Shown here in pieces: positions 7,677 to 18,022 of a stretch of 30,686 nucleotides of DNA. The number at the start of each line of letters is the position of its first letter. The stretch's first letter is position 1. The stretch spans positions 1 to 30,686 of the forward strand of contig DATMKQ010000267.1 of the NCBI GenBank assembly GCA_035571275.1. The letters run 5' to 3'. The notes beneath the pieces were generated by a model. It did no database searches and was not told the origin of the DNA. It worked only from the letters and a program-made list of their open reading frames with translations. The stretch comes from Trebonia sp035571275 (lineage in GTDB: Bacteria; Actinomycetota; Actinomycetes; Streptosporangiales; Streptosporangiaceae). A program made the translations under genes and the position numbers.

Positions 7677-7704
7677 ACCCTACCTATCCGACGGGCATCC
7701 CCAA
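7677..7704 (-). promoter_or_regulatory. candidate promoter for arc
   Basis: In the 180-nt gap between trmI and arc the minus strand carries TTGGGG (7699-7704), 16 nt, then TAGGGT (7677-7682), about 38 nt before the arc start. The gap is locally richer in A/T than the flanking genes (for example around 7715-7730), which fits a promoter region. The -35 match is weak. Confidence 0.35.
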
Positions 7705-7818
7705 ACCTGCCGGCGCTTATCCAATTAATCACGTCCGCCGGTTTTCTGAGAGTCTCCGCTGGACAGGAGCTTACTTCCGAGCACAGAGTCAAATTTCCAT
7801 CCCGGAGCGTAGCTTTTC

Positions 7819-8697
7819 CTATCCGCCTGAGCCATCGTTGTCCTCCTCGGGATGGGCGCCCTTGGCCGGGCGGCGGCGGCGCGGCGGCGCCGTAACCCCC
7901 TGCGCCAGCCGCCGCGCGGTCACCAGGAAGCCCGTGTGCCCGATCATCCGGTGGTCCGGCCGGACCGCGAGCCCGTCCACGTGCCATCCCCTGACGAGCG
8001 TCTCCCACGCGGCCGGCTCGAAAAACCCGCCGTGCCCGCGCAGTTCCTCCACGACACGCGAAAGTTGCGTGGTGGTCGCCACGTAACAGCAAATCAGGCC
8101 GCCGCCGATCAGCGCGCTGGCCGCGTCGGGCACGCACTCCCAGGGCGCCAGCATGTCCAGGACCACCCGGTCGAACGAACCGGGCTCGCCCGCGGCCGCG
8201 GCGGAAAACTTCCCGGTCTCCAGCCGCCACCACGGTGGCGCCTCGCCGAAGAAGCGCGACACGTTCGCGCGGGCGATCTCGGCGAAGTCCGGCCGGGCCT
8301 CGAAGGACACCAGCTGCCCGGTCGGTCCGAGCGCGCGCAGCAGCCAGCACGACAGCGCGCCTGACCCCGCTCCGGCCTCGAGGACCCGCGCGCCGGGGAA
8401 GATGTCGGCGTAGGCAACGATCTGCGCCGCGTCCTTCGGGTAAACGATCGTGGCGCCGCGTTTCATGGCGAGCGTGTAGTCCGCGAGCAGCGGCCGCAGC
8501 GCCACGTAGCCGGTGCCGCCCGCCGCGGTCACCACGCTGCCCTCCGGCGCGCCGATAAGGTCGTCATGGCGCAGCGAGCCGCGGTGCGTGTGGAACGTGG
8601 CGCCGGGCGACAGGACGATCTGGTGCATCCGGCCCTTGGGGTCGGTGAGCTGTACCTGATCCCCGGCCGCGAAAGGCCCGCGCGAACGCTGCGTCAT
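7819..8697 (-). CDS. trmI: tRNA (adenine-58-N1)-methyltransferase TrmI
   Basis: TrmI methylates N1 of adenosine 58 in the T-loop of tRNA, using S-adenosylmethionine. The 292-residue product begins with the family's small beta domain (GDQVQLTDPKGRMHQIVLSPG..FHTHRG..HDDLIG). Its Rossmann domain has motif I VLEAGAGSGALSCWLLRALGP, the acidic end of strand 2 (LVSFEARPDFAEIA) and the catalytic strand FDRVVLDMLAPWECV. A basic, Pro/Arg-rich tail follows (about residues 265-292). ATG 8697 has no Shine-Dalgarno sequence but TACCCT ends 6 nt before it. The gene follows the protease gene by 24 nt. Proximity to the proteasome locus is common in actinobacteria. Confidence 0.93.
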   Translation of the reverse strand: MTQRSRGPFAAGDQVQLTDPKGRMHQIVLSPGATFHTHRGSLRHDDLIGAPEGSVVTAAGGTGYVALRPLLADYTLAMKRGATIVYPKDAAQIVAYADIFPGARVLEAGAGSGALSCWLLRALGPTGQLVSFEARPDFAEIARANVSRFFGEAPPWWRLETGKFSAAAAGEPGSFDRVVLDMLAPWECVPDAASALIGGGLICCYVATTTQLSRVVEELRGHGGFFEPAAWETLVRGWHVDGLAVRPDHRMIGHTGFLVTARRLAQGVTAPPRRRRPAKGAHPEEDNDGSGG

Positions 8698-8703
8698 CCG
8701 GCT

Positions 8704-8709
8704 AGGGTA
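8704..8709 (-). promoter_or_regulatory. -10-like TACCCT next to the trmI start
   Basis: TACCCT on the minus strand fits TANNNT and ends 6 nt before the trmI ATG, in the 24-nt gap after the protease gene, where no ribosome-binding site is visible. This fits a leaderless secondary transcript. Confidence 0.3.
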
Positions 8710-8721
8710 GCGACTGCCCGG

Positions 8722-9882
8722 TCAGACACCGGCGAACACGTGGTCAAGGTCTCGCGCGGCGAGCACCCCGTAAACCTGGCCTGAGGGCTCGACGAGCAGG
8801 TACTCGCTGGCCGGCGCCTTGCGCATCGCCTCGAGCAGCGCCATCCCCGACAGGTCGGCGGACAGCACCAGGTTGGGCTCGATCGACCTGGCCAGCGAGC
8901 CCGCGTCCACCCACGGCCTGCGCTGCGGCGGCACGGCCATGACCGCCGACTCGTTGAGGATCGCGATCGGCCTGTTGTCGTGGTCCACGACGACAACGGC
9001 GCGGGCGCGTGCCTCGTCGGCCTGCCTGATCGCCTCGGCGAGCGGCGTGCTCGCGGGCACCGAGATCGCCCGCCTGGCCAGGCGGCGCGCCTGCAGCTCT
9101 GGCAGCCGCTCACGGAACTTCGTCGCGCGGATGGACTGCCCCGCGCCGATCCACATGAACGCGGCGATGACCGCCACCCACAGCGTGCTGACCATGTCCC
9201 CGCCGGACAGCCGGCCGGAGTAGAACGGGATGACGAGCAGCGCGATCGCCAGCAGCCGCCCCACCCAGGCGGCGGCGATGGTGGCGGTGTTGGGCCGCCC
9301 GGTGAGTTTCCACACGACGGCCCGCAGCATCCGGCCGCCGTCGAGCGGCAGCCCGGGGAGCAGGTTGAAGATCCCGACGATGATGTTGGCGAACATCAGC
9401 TGCCTGACCAGGGACCCGCCAATGCCCGTGTCGACCACCTGGTACAGCCCCCACCCGGCCGCGCCGAGCAGCAAGGAGAGGGCGGGTCCCGCGGCCGACA
9501 CGCAGAACTCCCGCAACGGCGTCTGCGGTTCCTTGTCGATCTCCGAGATGCCGCCGAGCGGGTACAGCAGGATCCGCCGCACCGGCAGGCCGAAGCGCAG
9601 CGCCACAACCGAATGGCTCAGCTCGTGCACCAGCACCGACAGGTACAGCAGGACCACGAAGGCCGCGGCGACGATGTACCTGGTGCTGCCGTGCAGCGAT
9701 GTGCTCAGATCGTTGGCGTAGATGACGATGAAGACGCCGGCGATGACGAACCAGTACGGCGAGACGAACACGGGGATGCCGAACGGCCGTGCCACCACGA
9801 TGCCATGCTGACCCGCGGTTTTCGCCGCCGGTCGCGCGGAGCCGCCTCGCGGTCCCGGCTTGTCCTCCTGGCCACTTGCCAC
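8722..9882 (-). CDS. site-2 protease (M50 metalloprotease) with CBS domains
   Basis: An intramembrane zinc metalloprotease of the S2P family with a predicted 386 residues. Motifs are HELSH (residues 86-90, zinc and catalytic Glu) and NLLPGLPLDGG (173-183, third zinc ligand Asp181), embedded in about six membrane segments. A C-terminal pair of CBS domains (about 255-380; ISVPASTPLAEAIRQADEARARAVVVVD and the repeat ending YGVLAARDL) may sense nucleotides. Substrates are not predictable from sequence; relatives cut membrane-bound anti-sigma factors or similar regulators. GTG 9882 was chosen: the frame is open beyond it but runs through the divergent nuclease gene. It has no Shine-Dalgarno sequence, and TAGCAT ends 7 nt upstream, so a leaderless mRNA is likely. 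trmI follows it. Confidence 0.9.
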   Translation of the reverse strand: MASGQEDKPGPRGGSARPAAKTAGQHGIVVARPFGIPVFVSPYWFVIAGVFIVIYANDLSTSLHGSTRYIVAAAFVVLLYLSVLVHELSHSVVALRFGLPVRRILLYPLGGISEIDKEPQTPLREFCVSAAGPALSLLLGAAGWGLYQVVDTGIGGSLVRQLMFANIIVGIFNLLPGLPLDGGRMLRAVVWKLTGRPNTATIAAAWVGRLLAIALLVIPFYSGRLSGGDMVSTLWVAVIAAFMWIGAGQSIRATKFRERLPELQARRLARRAISVPASTPLAEAIRQADEARARAVVVVDHDNRPIAILNESAVMAVPPQRRPWVDAGSLARSIEPNLVLSADLSGMALLEAMRKAPASEYLLVEPSGQVYGVLAARDLDHVFAGV

Positions 9883-9889
9883 AACCCCG

Positions 9890-9895
9890 ATGCTA
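9890..9895 (-). promoter_or_regulatory. -10 element for the protease-trmI unit (leaderless)
   Basis: TAGCAT on the minus strand is exactly 7 nt from GTG 9882, which has no ribosome-binding site. It lies in the 118-nt region shared with the divergent nuclease gene. No good -35 box is seen. Confidence 0.35.
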
Positions 9896-9987
9896 CGTGC
9901 TGTTTGCCGGGCCCCGCTCGCCTCCGGGCGGTTGAGCCCGCTGCCCTTTGGCTCGCGGGTTGGCGCCCGAATGTCGGTATCTGGGCC

Positions 9988-9993
9988 TACGGT
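9988..9993 (+). promoter_or_regulatory. -10 element for the RecB-family nuclease (leaderless)
   Basis: TACGGT is followed by 7 nt and GTG 10001. The arrangement mirrors the divergent protease gene. A start at ATG 9971 would lie upstream of this element and has no ribosome-binding site either. Confidence 0.3.
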
Positions 9994-10000
9994 TGGCCAT

Positions 10001-10873
<873 letters not shown>

Positions 10874-10879
10874 ATGTGC

Positions 10880-10906
10880 ACCTAGGCGCGCTATTCGCTC
10901 CTAGGT
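10880..10906. promoter_or_regulatory. inverted repeat ACCTAGG-N13-CCTAGGT
   Basis: Two perfect 7-bp arms (10880-10886 and 10900-10906) lie directly after the nuclease stop and upstream of the exporter operon. The arms extend by one further base pair on the outside after a mismatch. It could be an operator for a dimeric repressor, or a short terminator-like structure. Confidence 0.4.
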
Positions 10907-10930
10907 ACGTCGAGGGAAACGACATGGGCT

Positions 10931-10957
10931 TGAAAAAAATCGAGATATTACTCGATA
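10931..10957 (+). promoter_or_regulatory. AT-rich promoter with overlapping operator palindrome before the exporter
   Basis: TTGAAA (from about 10930) and GATACT (10954-10959) are separated by about 18 nt. The spacer holds the perfect palindrome ATCGAGATATTACTCGAT (10939-10956; 6-bp arms, 6-bp centre), which overlaps the -10 box. This is one of the most AT-rich stretches in the window. A repressor bound here would block RNA polymerase. Multidrug exporters of this type are often controlled by TetR- or PadR-type repressors, but no regulator gene is next to the operon. Confidence 0.5.
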
Positions 10958-11013
10958 CTGGAAAGAGCTTCGCGGGGGTCGAGGACCACGTAACTGCGCC
11001 CTGGAGGGGATTC

Positions 11014-12051
11014 ATGTCGATCATCGAGGCGAACGGCCTCGTCCGCACGTTCAAAAGCCGCAAGCGCACCGTGGAAGCGGTGCGCGGGGTCGATCTGAGG
11101 GTCGAGGAGGGGGAGATCGTCGGCTTCCTCGGGCCGAACGGCGCGGGCAAGACCACTACGCTGCGGATGCTGACCACGCTGCTCGAGCCGACCGCCGGGA
11201 CCGCCACCGTGGCGGGCGCGGACCTGCTCCGCGATCCGGTGGGCGTGCGGCGGCGGATCGGTTACGTACCGCAGGCGATCGGGCAGACCATGGGTGGCAC
11301 CGACCCGGCGTGCCTTGTCCAGGAGGAACTGCTTGACCAGGCGGCGCTTTACCACCTGGACAAGGCCGAGGCGGTGCGCCGCGCCGGCCTGCTCATCAGC
11401 CAGCTTGACCTCGGCGGGCTCGACCAGCGGCTCGTGAAGACGCTGTCTGGCGGGCAGCGGCGCAGGCTGGAGATCGCGCTCGGCCTGGTGCACGAGCCGC
11501 CGCTGGTCTTCCTCGACGAGCCCACCACGGGCCTGGACCCGCAGAGCCGGTCGAACCTGTGGGACCACATCAGGCGGCTGCGTTCCGACCTGGGCACCAC
11601 CATCTTCCTCACCACGCACTACCTGGAGGAAGCGGACGCCCTGTGCGATCGCGTGTTCATCATCGACCACGGGGTGATCGTGGCCGAGGGCACTCCGGAT
11701 GAGCTCAAGCGACGGATATCAGGGGACGTGGTCATCTTGCAGGTGAACGGAGCCACGGAGCGGGCGCGGGAGCTGCTTGCCCGGCAGCCCCTCGTGCGCG
11801 ACATCACGGTCTCCGACGACGGGGCGCTGCGTCTTGGCGTGTTCCAGGGCGCGGAGGCGCTGCCCTCGCTGCTGCGTGTGCTTGACGAGGCCGGTGTCAC
11901 GATGCACTCGATCAACCTGTCGAGGCCGACGCTCGACGACGTGTTCCTGACCATGACCGGCCGGTCACTGCGGGACGACTCCGCCAGCGCCCGGGAAGGC
12001 AAGACTTCGGAGGCCGCCGGCGACGCGGCGGCGGCGGCGGCAAGGGGATAG
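11014..12051 (+). CDS. DrrA-type ABC exporter ATPase
   Basis: The ATP-hydrolysing subunit of an ABC-2 exporter of the daunorubicin-resistance family, working with the permease encoded 5 nt downstream. The 345-residue product has Walker A GPNGAGKTT, Q-loop YVPQ, signature LSGGQRRRLEIALGL, Walker B PLVFLDEPTTGLDP and the switch His in FLTTHYLEEADALCDR. The DrrA-type C-terminal domain follows (about residues 225-320, including INLSRPTLDDVFLTMTG). ATG 11014 has GGAGGGG 5 nt upstream. An in-frame ATG at 10924, also with a purine-rich upstream sequence, would add 30 residues, but it lies before the predicted promoter. The extreme C-terminus is an Ala-rich tail. The substrate is unknown. Confidence 0.93.
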   Translation: MSIIEANGLVRTFKSRKRTVEAVRGVDLRVEEGEIVGFLGPNGAGKTTTLRMLTTLLEPTAGTATVAGADLLRDPVGVRRRIGYVPQAIGQTMGGTDPACLVQEELLDQAALYHLDKAEAVRRAGLLISQLDLGGLDQRLVKTLSGGQRRRLEIALGLVHEPPLVFLDEPTTGLDPQSRSNLWDHIRRLRSDLGTTIFLTTHYLEEADALCDRVFIIDHGVIVAEGTPDELKRRISGDVVILQVNGATERARELLARQPLVRDITVSDDGALRLGVFQGAEALPSLLRVLDEAGVTMHSINLSRPTLDDVFLTMTGRSLRDDSASAREGKTSEAAGDAAAAAARG

Positions 12052-12056
12052 CGCAG

Positions 12057-12842
12057 ATGTCTTTCGTCCGTGACACGCTGATCGTTTTCCGGCGGCAGCT
12101 GCGGCTCAGCCTGCGCAATCCGGCCTGGGTGATCATCGCGCTCGTGCAGCCCATCCTGTACCTGGTGCTCTTCGGGCCGCTGCTCACCAAGCTCCCGCTG
12201 GGGGCCCTTGACGGCTCGACCGCGGCAGGCTCCGCAGGGGCGGCGGAGGGGTACCGGTTCTTTGTCCCCGGGCTGCTCATTCAGCTCGGGCTGTTCGGAT
12301 CGACGTTCGTTGGGTTCGCCATCATCTCGGACTGGCGAGCCGGGGTGATCGAGCGGTTCCGCGTCACGCCGGTCAGCAGGCTCGCGATCATGTCGGGGCG
12401 TGTGCTGCGGGACGTGCTCGCGCTGACCGTGCAGGCGGTGATCCTGGTGCTCGCTGGCGTGGCGTTCGGGCTGCGGGCGCCGGTAAGCGCGGTGTTCCTC
12501 AGCCTCGGGTTCATCGTTTTGGTGGCGATCGGCCTGGCATCGGTGTCGTACGCGGTCGCGCTGCTGATCAAGAGCGAGGACGCGTTCGCGCCGCTGCTCA
12601 ACTCGGTCGTGCTGCCGCTTGTGCTGCTGTCAGGGATCATGCTGCCATTGACGCTCGGGCCCGGCTGGCTGCAAGGCATCGGGCGGATCAGCCCGTTCAG
12701 GTACATCATCGACGCGATGCGCGAGGCTTTCCGCGGGCAGTACGCGAACACGATCATGCTCGAAGGCGTCCTGGTGGCACTCGGCCTGGCGGCGGTGTGC
12801 CTGCTGCTCGGCTCGCGGGTGTTCGTGCGCGAGAACGCCTGA
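12057..12842 (+). CDS. DrrB-type ABC-2 exporter permease
   Basis: The membrane subunit of the exporter, 261 residues with six hydrophobic segments typical of ABC-2 transporters. It begins with a short amphipathic N-terminus (VFRRQLRLSLRNPAW) and the first helix VIIALVQPILYLVLFGPLL. It contains the DWRAGVIERFRVTPVSRLAIMSGRVLRD coupling loop and LPLVLLSGIMLPLTLGPGWLQGIGRISPFRYIIDAMR, characteristic of the DrrB/ABC2 family. The start follows the ATPase stop by 5 nt, with AAGGGG about 10 nt upstream, so the two form one operon. The stop codon lies in a hairpin shared with the convergent PH-domain gene. Confidence 0.92.
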   Translation: MSFVRDTLIVFRRQLRLSLRNPAWVIIALVQPILYLVLFGPLLTKLPLGALDGSTAAGSAGAAEGYRFFVPGLLIQLGLFGSTFVGFAIISDWRAGVIERFRVTPVSRLAIMSGRVLRDVLALTVQAVILVLAGVAFGLRAPVSAVFLSLGFIVLVAIGLASVSYAVALLIKSEDAFAPLLNSVVLPLVLLSGIMLPLTLGPGWLQGIGRISPFRYIIDAMREAFRGQYANTIMLEGVLVALGLAAVCLLLGSRVFVRENA

Positions 12843-12867
12843 CGGCGGCTGACCGGATCCGGCGTCA
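12840..12867. terminator. candidate bidirectional terminator spanning both stop codons
   Basis: TGACGGCGG (12840-12848) pairs with CCGGCGTCA (12859-12867), eight of nine positions, around a 10-nt loop. The left arm contains the TGA of the exporter permease and the right arm the stop codon of the convergent PH-domain gene. There is no T-run, as is common for actinobacterial terminators. Confidence 0.4.
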
Positions 12868-13659
12868 GGACACCCCGACGATCAGCAGGATGAGCGCCGG
12901 GATCACCACGGCGGCGAGCTCGGGCCAGGCCCAGCTCGCCGTCGCCGTCGGCGCCTGACCGTTCGCACCCCCCGTCATGGGGGGCTGCTCGCCCCCCATC
13001 ACCCCCAGGGCGGGCTCCTGACCCTGGGCTGGCCGCCTGGCCCGCTCCCTGGCGGCCCGGGTGTCCAGCCGGGACGCCAGGGCCTTGGCGACCGGCATCG
13101 AGGCCAGGCGCCTGGCCTCCTCCGGCAGCCGGGAACCCTCCGATGCGGCGTAGCCGACCGTCTCGGCCGCCTGGGAGGCGCGACCGAACCCGCCGACCAA
13201 CCCGCCGCCGAATCCGCCGGACCGGCGGCGCGAGCCGGGATTGCCACGCGCGATCTTGCGCCGGGCACGGGCCGAGACGTACAGCGCCCAGCAGTGCACC
13301 GTCCTGACTTCCGCATCCCCCAAAGTGGTGTAGCGCACCCGTACCCAGTCCCCCGTGTCCACCGACTCGATGAGCCGCCAGGGCACGCGGTGCGTGCGGA
13401 ACGGGTTCACCACGGTCAGGCCGGCACCGTCCGCGATGACCCGCGGCCGCAGCGCCAGCGTGTACGCCAGGCCGGTCACGAACAGCAAGATGGCGCTGAC
13501 CACGGCGCCGAAGCGCGCGGAGGACAGCCCCTGGACCGCGAAGTCAACGACGTTCGCCGTCACGAAGGCCAGCCATATCCACCACATCGCCACCGGACCC
13601 GCCAGCCGGAGGACCTCACGGTCCGCGCTGGCTGGCGGGGCGGTGGTACGGGCGGGCAT
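12865..13659 (-). CDS. PH-domain-containing membrane protein
   Basis: A 264-residue membrane protein. Two N-terminal hydrophobic segments (about residues 22-42 and 48-70) are followed by a small bacterial PH-like domain (LRPRVIADGAGLTVVNPFRTHRVPWRLIESVDTGDWVRV), as found in actinobacterial PF10756-type proteins. A long basic, Gly/Ala/Arg-rich linker follows (about 135-235), then one C-terminal hydrophobic segment (about 245-262). The function is unknown; such proteins are usually thought to be scaffolds at the membrane. ATG 13659 is preceded by GGAG at good spacing. It is convergent with the exporter operon and upstream of nothing obviously related. Confidence 0.75.
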   Translation of the reverse strand: MPARTTAPPASADREVLRLAGPVAMWWIWLAFVTANVVDFAVQGLSSARFGAVVSAILLFVTGLAYTLALRPRVIADGAGLTVVNPFRTHRVPWRLIESVDTGDWVRVRYTTLGDAEVRTVHCWALYVSARARRKIARGNPGSRRRSGGFGGGLVGGFGRASQAAETVGYAASEGSRLPEEARRLASMPVAKALASRLDTRAARERARRPAQGQEPALGVMGGEQPPMTGGANGQAPTATASWAWPELAAVVIPALILLIVGVS

Positions 13660-13679
13660 GCCTAAACTCCAAGGCTAAC

Positions 13680-13695
13680 GTCGGGCCGAGCCGAC
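13680..13695. terminator. weak hairpin between the importer permease and the PH-domain gene
   Basis: GTCGG and CCGAC form a 5-bp stem with a 6-nt loop in the 56-nt gap following the peptide importer operon on the minus strand. There is no T-run. It could end the importer transcript, but the stem is short. Confidence 0.25.
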
Positions 13696-13715
13696 AGAGC
13701 GGGGACGGCGGTGCG

Positions 13716-14681
13716 CTATGCGATGCGCACGCGCGGATCGAGTGAAGCGTACAAGAAGTCGACCACTATGTTCGCGACCACCACGAACAGTGAGGCGAGG
13801 ATCACGAATCCGATGATCACCGGGAGGTTGTCCTGGAAGACCGCCTGGACCGAGACCTGGCCGAGGCCGCCGAGGCCGAACACGTCCTCCACGATGACCG
13901 CACCGCCGAGCAGCGTGCCGATGTCGACGCCGAGCTGGGAAACCACCGGCGTCAGCGCCGCCCGGACACCGTGCCGGAAGATCACCCTGCGTTCGGACAG
14001 GCCCTTCGCCCGCGCTGTGCGGATGTAGTCCTCGCTGAGCGTGTCGAGCAGCTGGCCGCGGATCAGCCGGGTGTAGATCGCGGCCTGGACGGCCGCCAGC
14101 GTGATCCACGGCAGCAGCATGTGCCCGGCCCACTTGCTCAGCCCCTGGCTCGGGCCGGAGTAGCCGGTGTCGATCCAGGTGATCCCGTGCTGGTTGAGCG
14201 GCACGAAGACGACCAGGATCAAGAACTCGCCGATGACGAACACCGGCATCGACAGGCCGAGGAGAACCAGCACGTTGGAGGTCCGGTCGAACAGGCTGCG
14301 CGCCCTAGTGGCGCTGATGATCCCGACCGTGAGCCCGACGATCAGCCACAGGATCACGGCGCCGACCACCAGCGATGCCGTCGGCGGCAAGTCCTGCTTG
14401 ACCATCGTGTCGACCGATTCCTGGGTGAAGTACGAGTACCCGAGGTTCCCGTGCAGCAGGCCGTCGAGGAAGTGCCAGTACTGGGTCATGATCGGCTGGT
14501 TCAGGCCGAGGTTCGCGATGACCTCGTTGATCACCTGCGGTGTCGCCGCCCGGCCGGCGAGCTGACGCGCGACGGTGATCACGGGCCTGGCGAAGAACAG
14601 GAAGAAGGCGAGTGTGGCGACCAGCCACACCACGATGGCACCGGTCAGGATGCGCCGGATGAGGTAACCGATGATAGCCAT
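13716..14681 (-). CDS. peptide ABC importer permease, DppB/OppB type
   Basis: An inner-membrane channel subunit of an oligo- or dipeptide importer, 321 residues with six membrane segments. The first (YLIRRILTGAIVVWLVATLAFFLFF) is followed by the long periplasmic loop typical of the B-type permease. The ATPase-coupling EAA loop is visible as EDYIRTARAKGLSERRVIFRHGVRAALTPVV, and GGAVIVEDVFGLGGLGQ follows as in the family. It is the last gene of the operon, 20 nt after the C-type permease. Its own ribosome-binding site is weak (GGACAG), so coupling to the upstream gene is likely. Confidence 0.93.
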   Translation of the reverse strand: MAIIGYLIRRILTGAIVVWLVATLAFFLFFARPVITVARQLAGRAATPQVINEVIANLGLNQPIMTQYWHFLDGLLHGNLGYSYFTQESVDTMVKQDLPPTASLVVGAVILWLIVGLTVGIISATRARSLFDRTSNVLVLLGLSMPVFVIGEFLILVVFVPLNQHGITWIDTGYSGPSQGLSKWAGHMLLPWITLAAVQAAIYTRLIRGQLLDTLSEDYIRTARAKGLSERRVIFRHGVRAALTPVVSQLGVDIGTLLGGAVIVEDVFGLGGLGQVSVQAVFQDNLPVIIGFVILASLFVVVANIVVDFLYASLDPRVRIA

Positions 14682-14701
14682 GTGATCGTCTGTCCGTTAG
14701 C

Positions 14702-15759
14702 TCAGGCCAGCGGCAGCTGTGACTGCCGCGGCGGGTCGGGGAAGTCCTTCGTCGGGCCGGTGTGCGCGCCCGCGGCCCGCCGCCTCCGGTTCTTCGCTCG
14801 CCTCATGCGCCTGGCCGCGAGTATCCGTTCCGTGCGCGGGTCCATGGCGTCCCTGATGCCGTCACCGAGCAAGTTGAACCCGAGGGTAGTGATCAGCAGC
14901 GCGAGCGCCGGGAACACCACGTACCACCAGGACGTCTGGTAGAAGTTCGTCGCCTCGGCGAGGATGTTCCCCCAGCTCGGCGTCGGCGGCTGGATGCCCA
15001 AGGACAGGAACGAGAGCGTGGACTCGAAGACCACGGCCGCCGGGATGTACAGCGTGGCGACGACGAGCACCGGGGCCATCAGGTTCGGCAGGATGTCGAA
15101 GAACATGATCCGGAACGGCCCGGCGCCGATCGATCTAGCCGCCTCGATGTATTCCTTCTCCTTGATGGACAGGGTCTGGCCGCGCACGATTCGCGCGATG
15201 CCCGCCCAGGAGAAGAACGTGATCAGCACCATGATGATCGTCAGGCTCGGCCCGAACACGGCGGCCAGCGCGATCGCCAGCACCACGTACGGGAAGGCGA
15301 GCACCGCGTCGGTGAGCCGAGCCAGCAGGGTGTCGACGATGCCGCCGAAGTACCCGGCCATCAGGCCGATGCTGACACCGAGGCACGCGGCGATGAACGT
15401 CGTCACGACGCCGACGAACAGCGAGATGCGCGCGCCGTACAGGATCCGGATGAACAGGTCACGCCCGGTGCCATCGGAACCCAGCCAGAAGCCGTTCGTG
15501 AACGGCCCGACCGGGAGTCCTACCGCGTTCTCGCCGGTGTTAGGGAATGCCGCGTCCGGCGGGTGGTGCGTGATCGACGCGAACACCGGGGCGGTGATCG
15601 CGAGCAGGACCATGATGATGATGACCGCCAGCGCGATCATCGACACCTTGTCGCTGCGCAGCCGGCGCCAGGTCAGCTGCCACTGACTGCGCCCCTCGAT
15701 GTTGGCGATGGACTGCCCGTCGGCGGCCTCACGCGCCTCGAACTGGACTTCGGTGATGC

Positions 15760-15763
<4 letters not shown>
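14702..15763 (-). CDS. peptide ABC importer permease, DppC/OppC type
   Basis: The second channel subunit, 353 residues. It has a cytoplasmic N-terminus (WRRLRSDKVSMIALAVI), six membrane segments and the OppC-type motifs LGSDGTGRDLFIRILYGARISL, the EAA loop KEYIEAARSIGAGPFRIMFFDILPNLMAPVLV and FLSLGIQPPTPSWGNIL. The C-terminal 40 residues are a basic tail (MRRAKNRRRR) longer than usual. GTG 15763 overlaps the stop of the upstream ATPase gene by 4 nt (GTGA), showing translational coupling. Confidence 0.93.
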
Positions 15764-16829
<1,066 letters not shown>

Positions 16830-16830
<1 letters not shown>

Positions 16831-17933
16831 CAGGCCACGCTCCCCTCGTCGCTCGTGGAAAGCCCGAGCTCGGCGACGGCCGCGGCGGCCACCTCGGCCG
16901 CTGCCTCGCCGCGCTGCGCCTGCACGATCTCCTCGCGCAGCACCTCCGCCTCGGCGGACAGGCCGGCCGCCTGGCTGGGCAGGAAGCAGGCCGACGTGTG
17001 GTAGCCGGTCTCGCCCACGGGCACGAGCACCGGCTCCTCTTTGAGACAGCGGTCGAACACGTAGCTGCACCGGGGATTGAACTTGCACCCGGTCGGCAGG
17101 TTGATGAGGCTGGGCGGCGTGCCGGGGATGGGCCGCAGCCGCCCGCCGGCCGCCGAACTGCTCGGAATCGACTCGAGCAGCCCCTTCGTGTACGGATGGT
17201 GCGGTTCGTAGAACACGTCTCGCTTGGGCGCCTTCTCGGCGGCCCGCCCCGCGTACATGACCATCACGTCGTCCGCGATGTCGGCGACCACGCCGAGGTC
17301 GTGGGTGATCATGATCAGCGCGGTGCCGGAATCCTGCTGCAGCCTGAGCAGCAGGTCAAGAATCTGGGCCTGGACGGTGGCGTCCAGCGCGGTGGTCGGC
17401 TCGTCCGCGATGATCAGCTTGGGCTCCAGAGACAGCGCCATCGCGATCATCACGCGCTGCCGCATGCCGCCGGAGAACTGGTGCGGGTAGTCGTTCACCC
17501 GTGTCTCCGGCCGGGGAATCCCGACCCGGCCAAGAAGCTCCACCGCCCGTTCCAAAGCTTGCTTCTTGGAAACGGACTTGTCGTGAGCGCGGATCATCTC
17601 CGCGATCTGCCACCCGACGCGGTACAGCGGGTGCAGGCTGGTCAGCGGGTCCTGGAAGATCACCGCGATCCGAGCGCCCCTGATGTGCCGCAACTTCTCG
17701 TCGGGCAGTTCCAGCAGGTCAGTGCCTTCGAACAGGGCATTGCCCGACACTTCCGCGCCCGGGGTCAGCCCGAGCAGCGTCTGGGTCAGCACTGTCTTCC
17801 CGCTGCCGGATTCGCCGACGATGCCGAGCGTGCGCCCGGCCTCTACCTCGAACGACACGCCACGGACCGCCCGTACCACGCCGTCAGCCGTGGGAAAGCT
17901 GACGTGCAGGTCCTTTACCTCTAGCAGGGTCAC
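16830..17933 (-). CDS. peptide ABC importer ATPase, OppD type
   Basis: The second nucleotide-binding subunit, 367 residues. Motifs are Walker A GESGSGKT, Q-loop VIFQDPLTSLHP, signature SGGMRQRVMIAMAL, Walker B LIIADEPTTALD and switch His in ITHDLGVVADIADD. The OppD C-terminal cysteine cluster is CKFNPRCSYVFDRC plus a later Cys; such cysteines can hold an Fe-S cluster in some OppD proteins. A non-conserved Ala/Glu-rich tail follows. GTG 17933 was chosen because GGAGGA lies about 8 nt upstream and the product starts right at LLEVKDLHVSF; a start at 17987 would add 18 basic residues. It lies 156 nt after the binding-protein gene. Confidence 0.92.
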
Positions 17934-18022
17934 TGGATTCTTCCTCCGGCCAGCCAGCCGCCGCGCGGATCGCGCGCTGAATGACAAGGCTTGCGTCGCA
18001 CCTGGTTTTCCTTACGCCGCGC

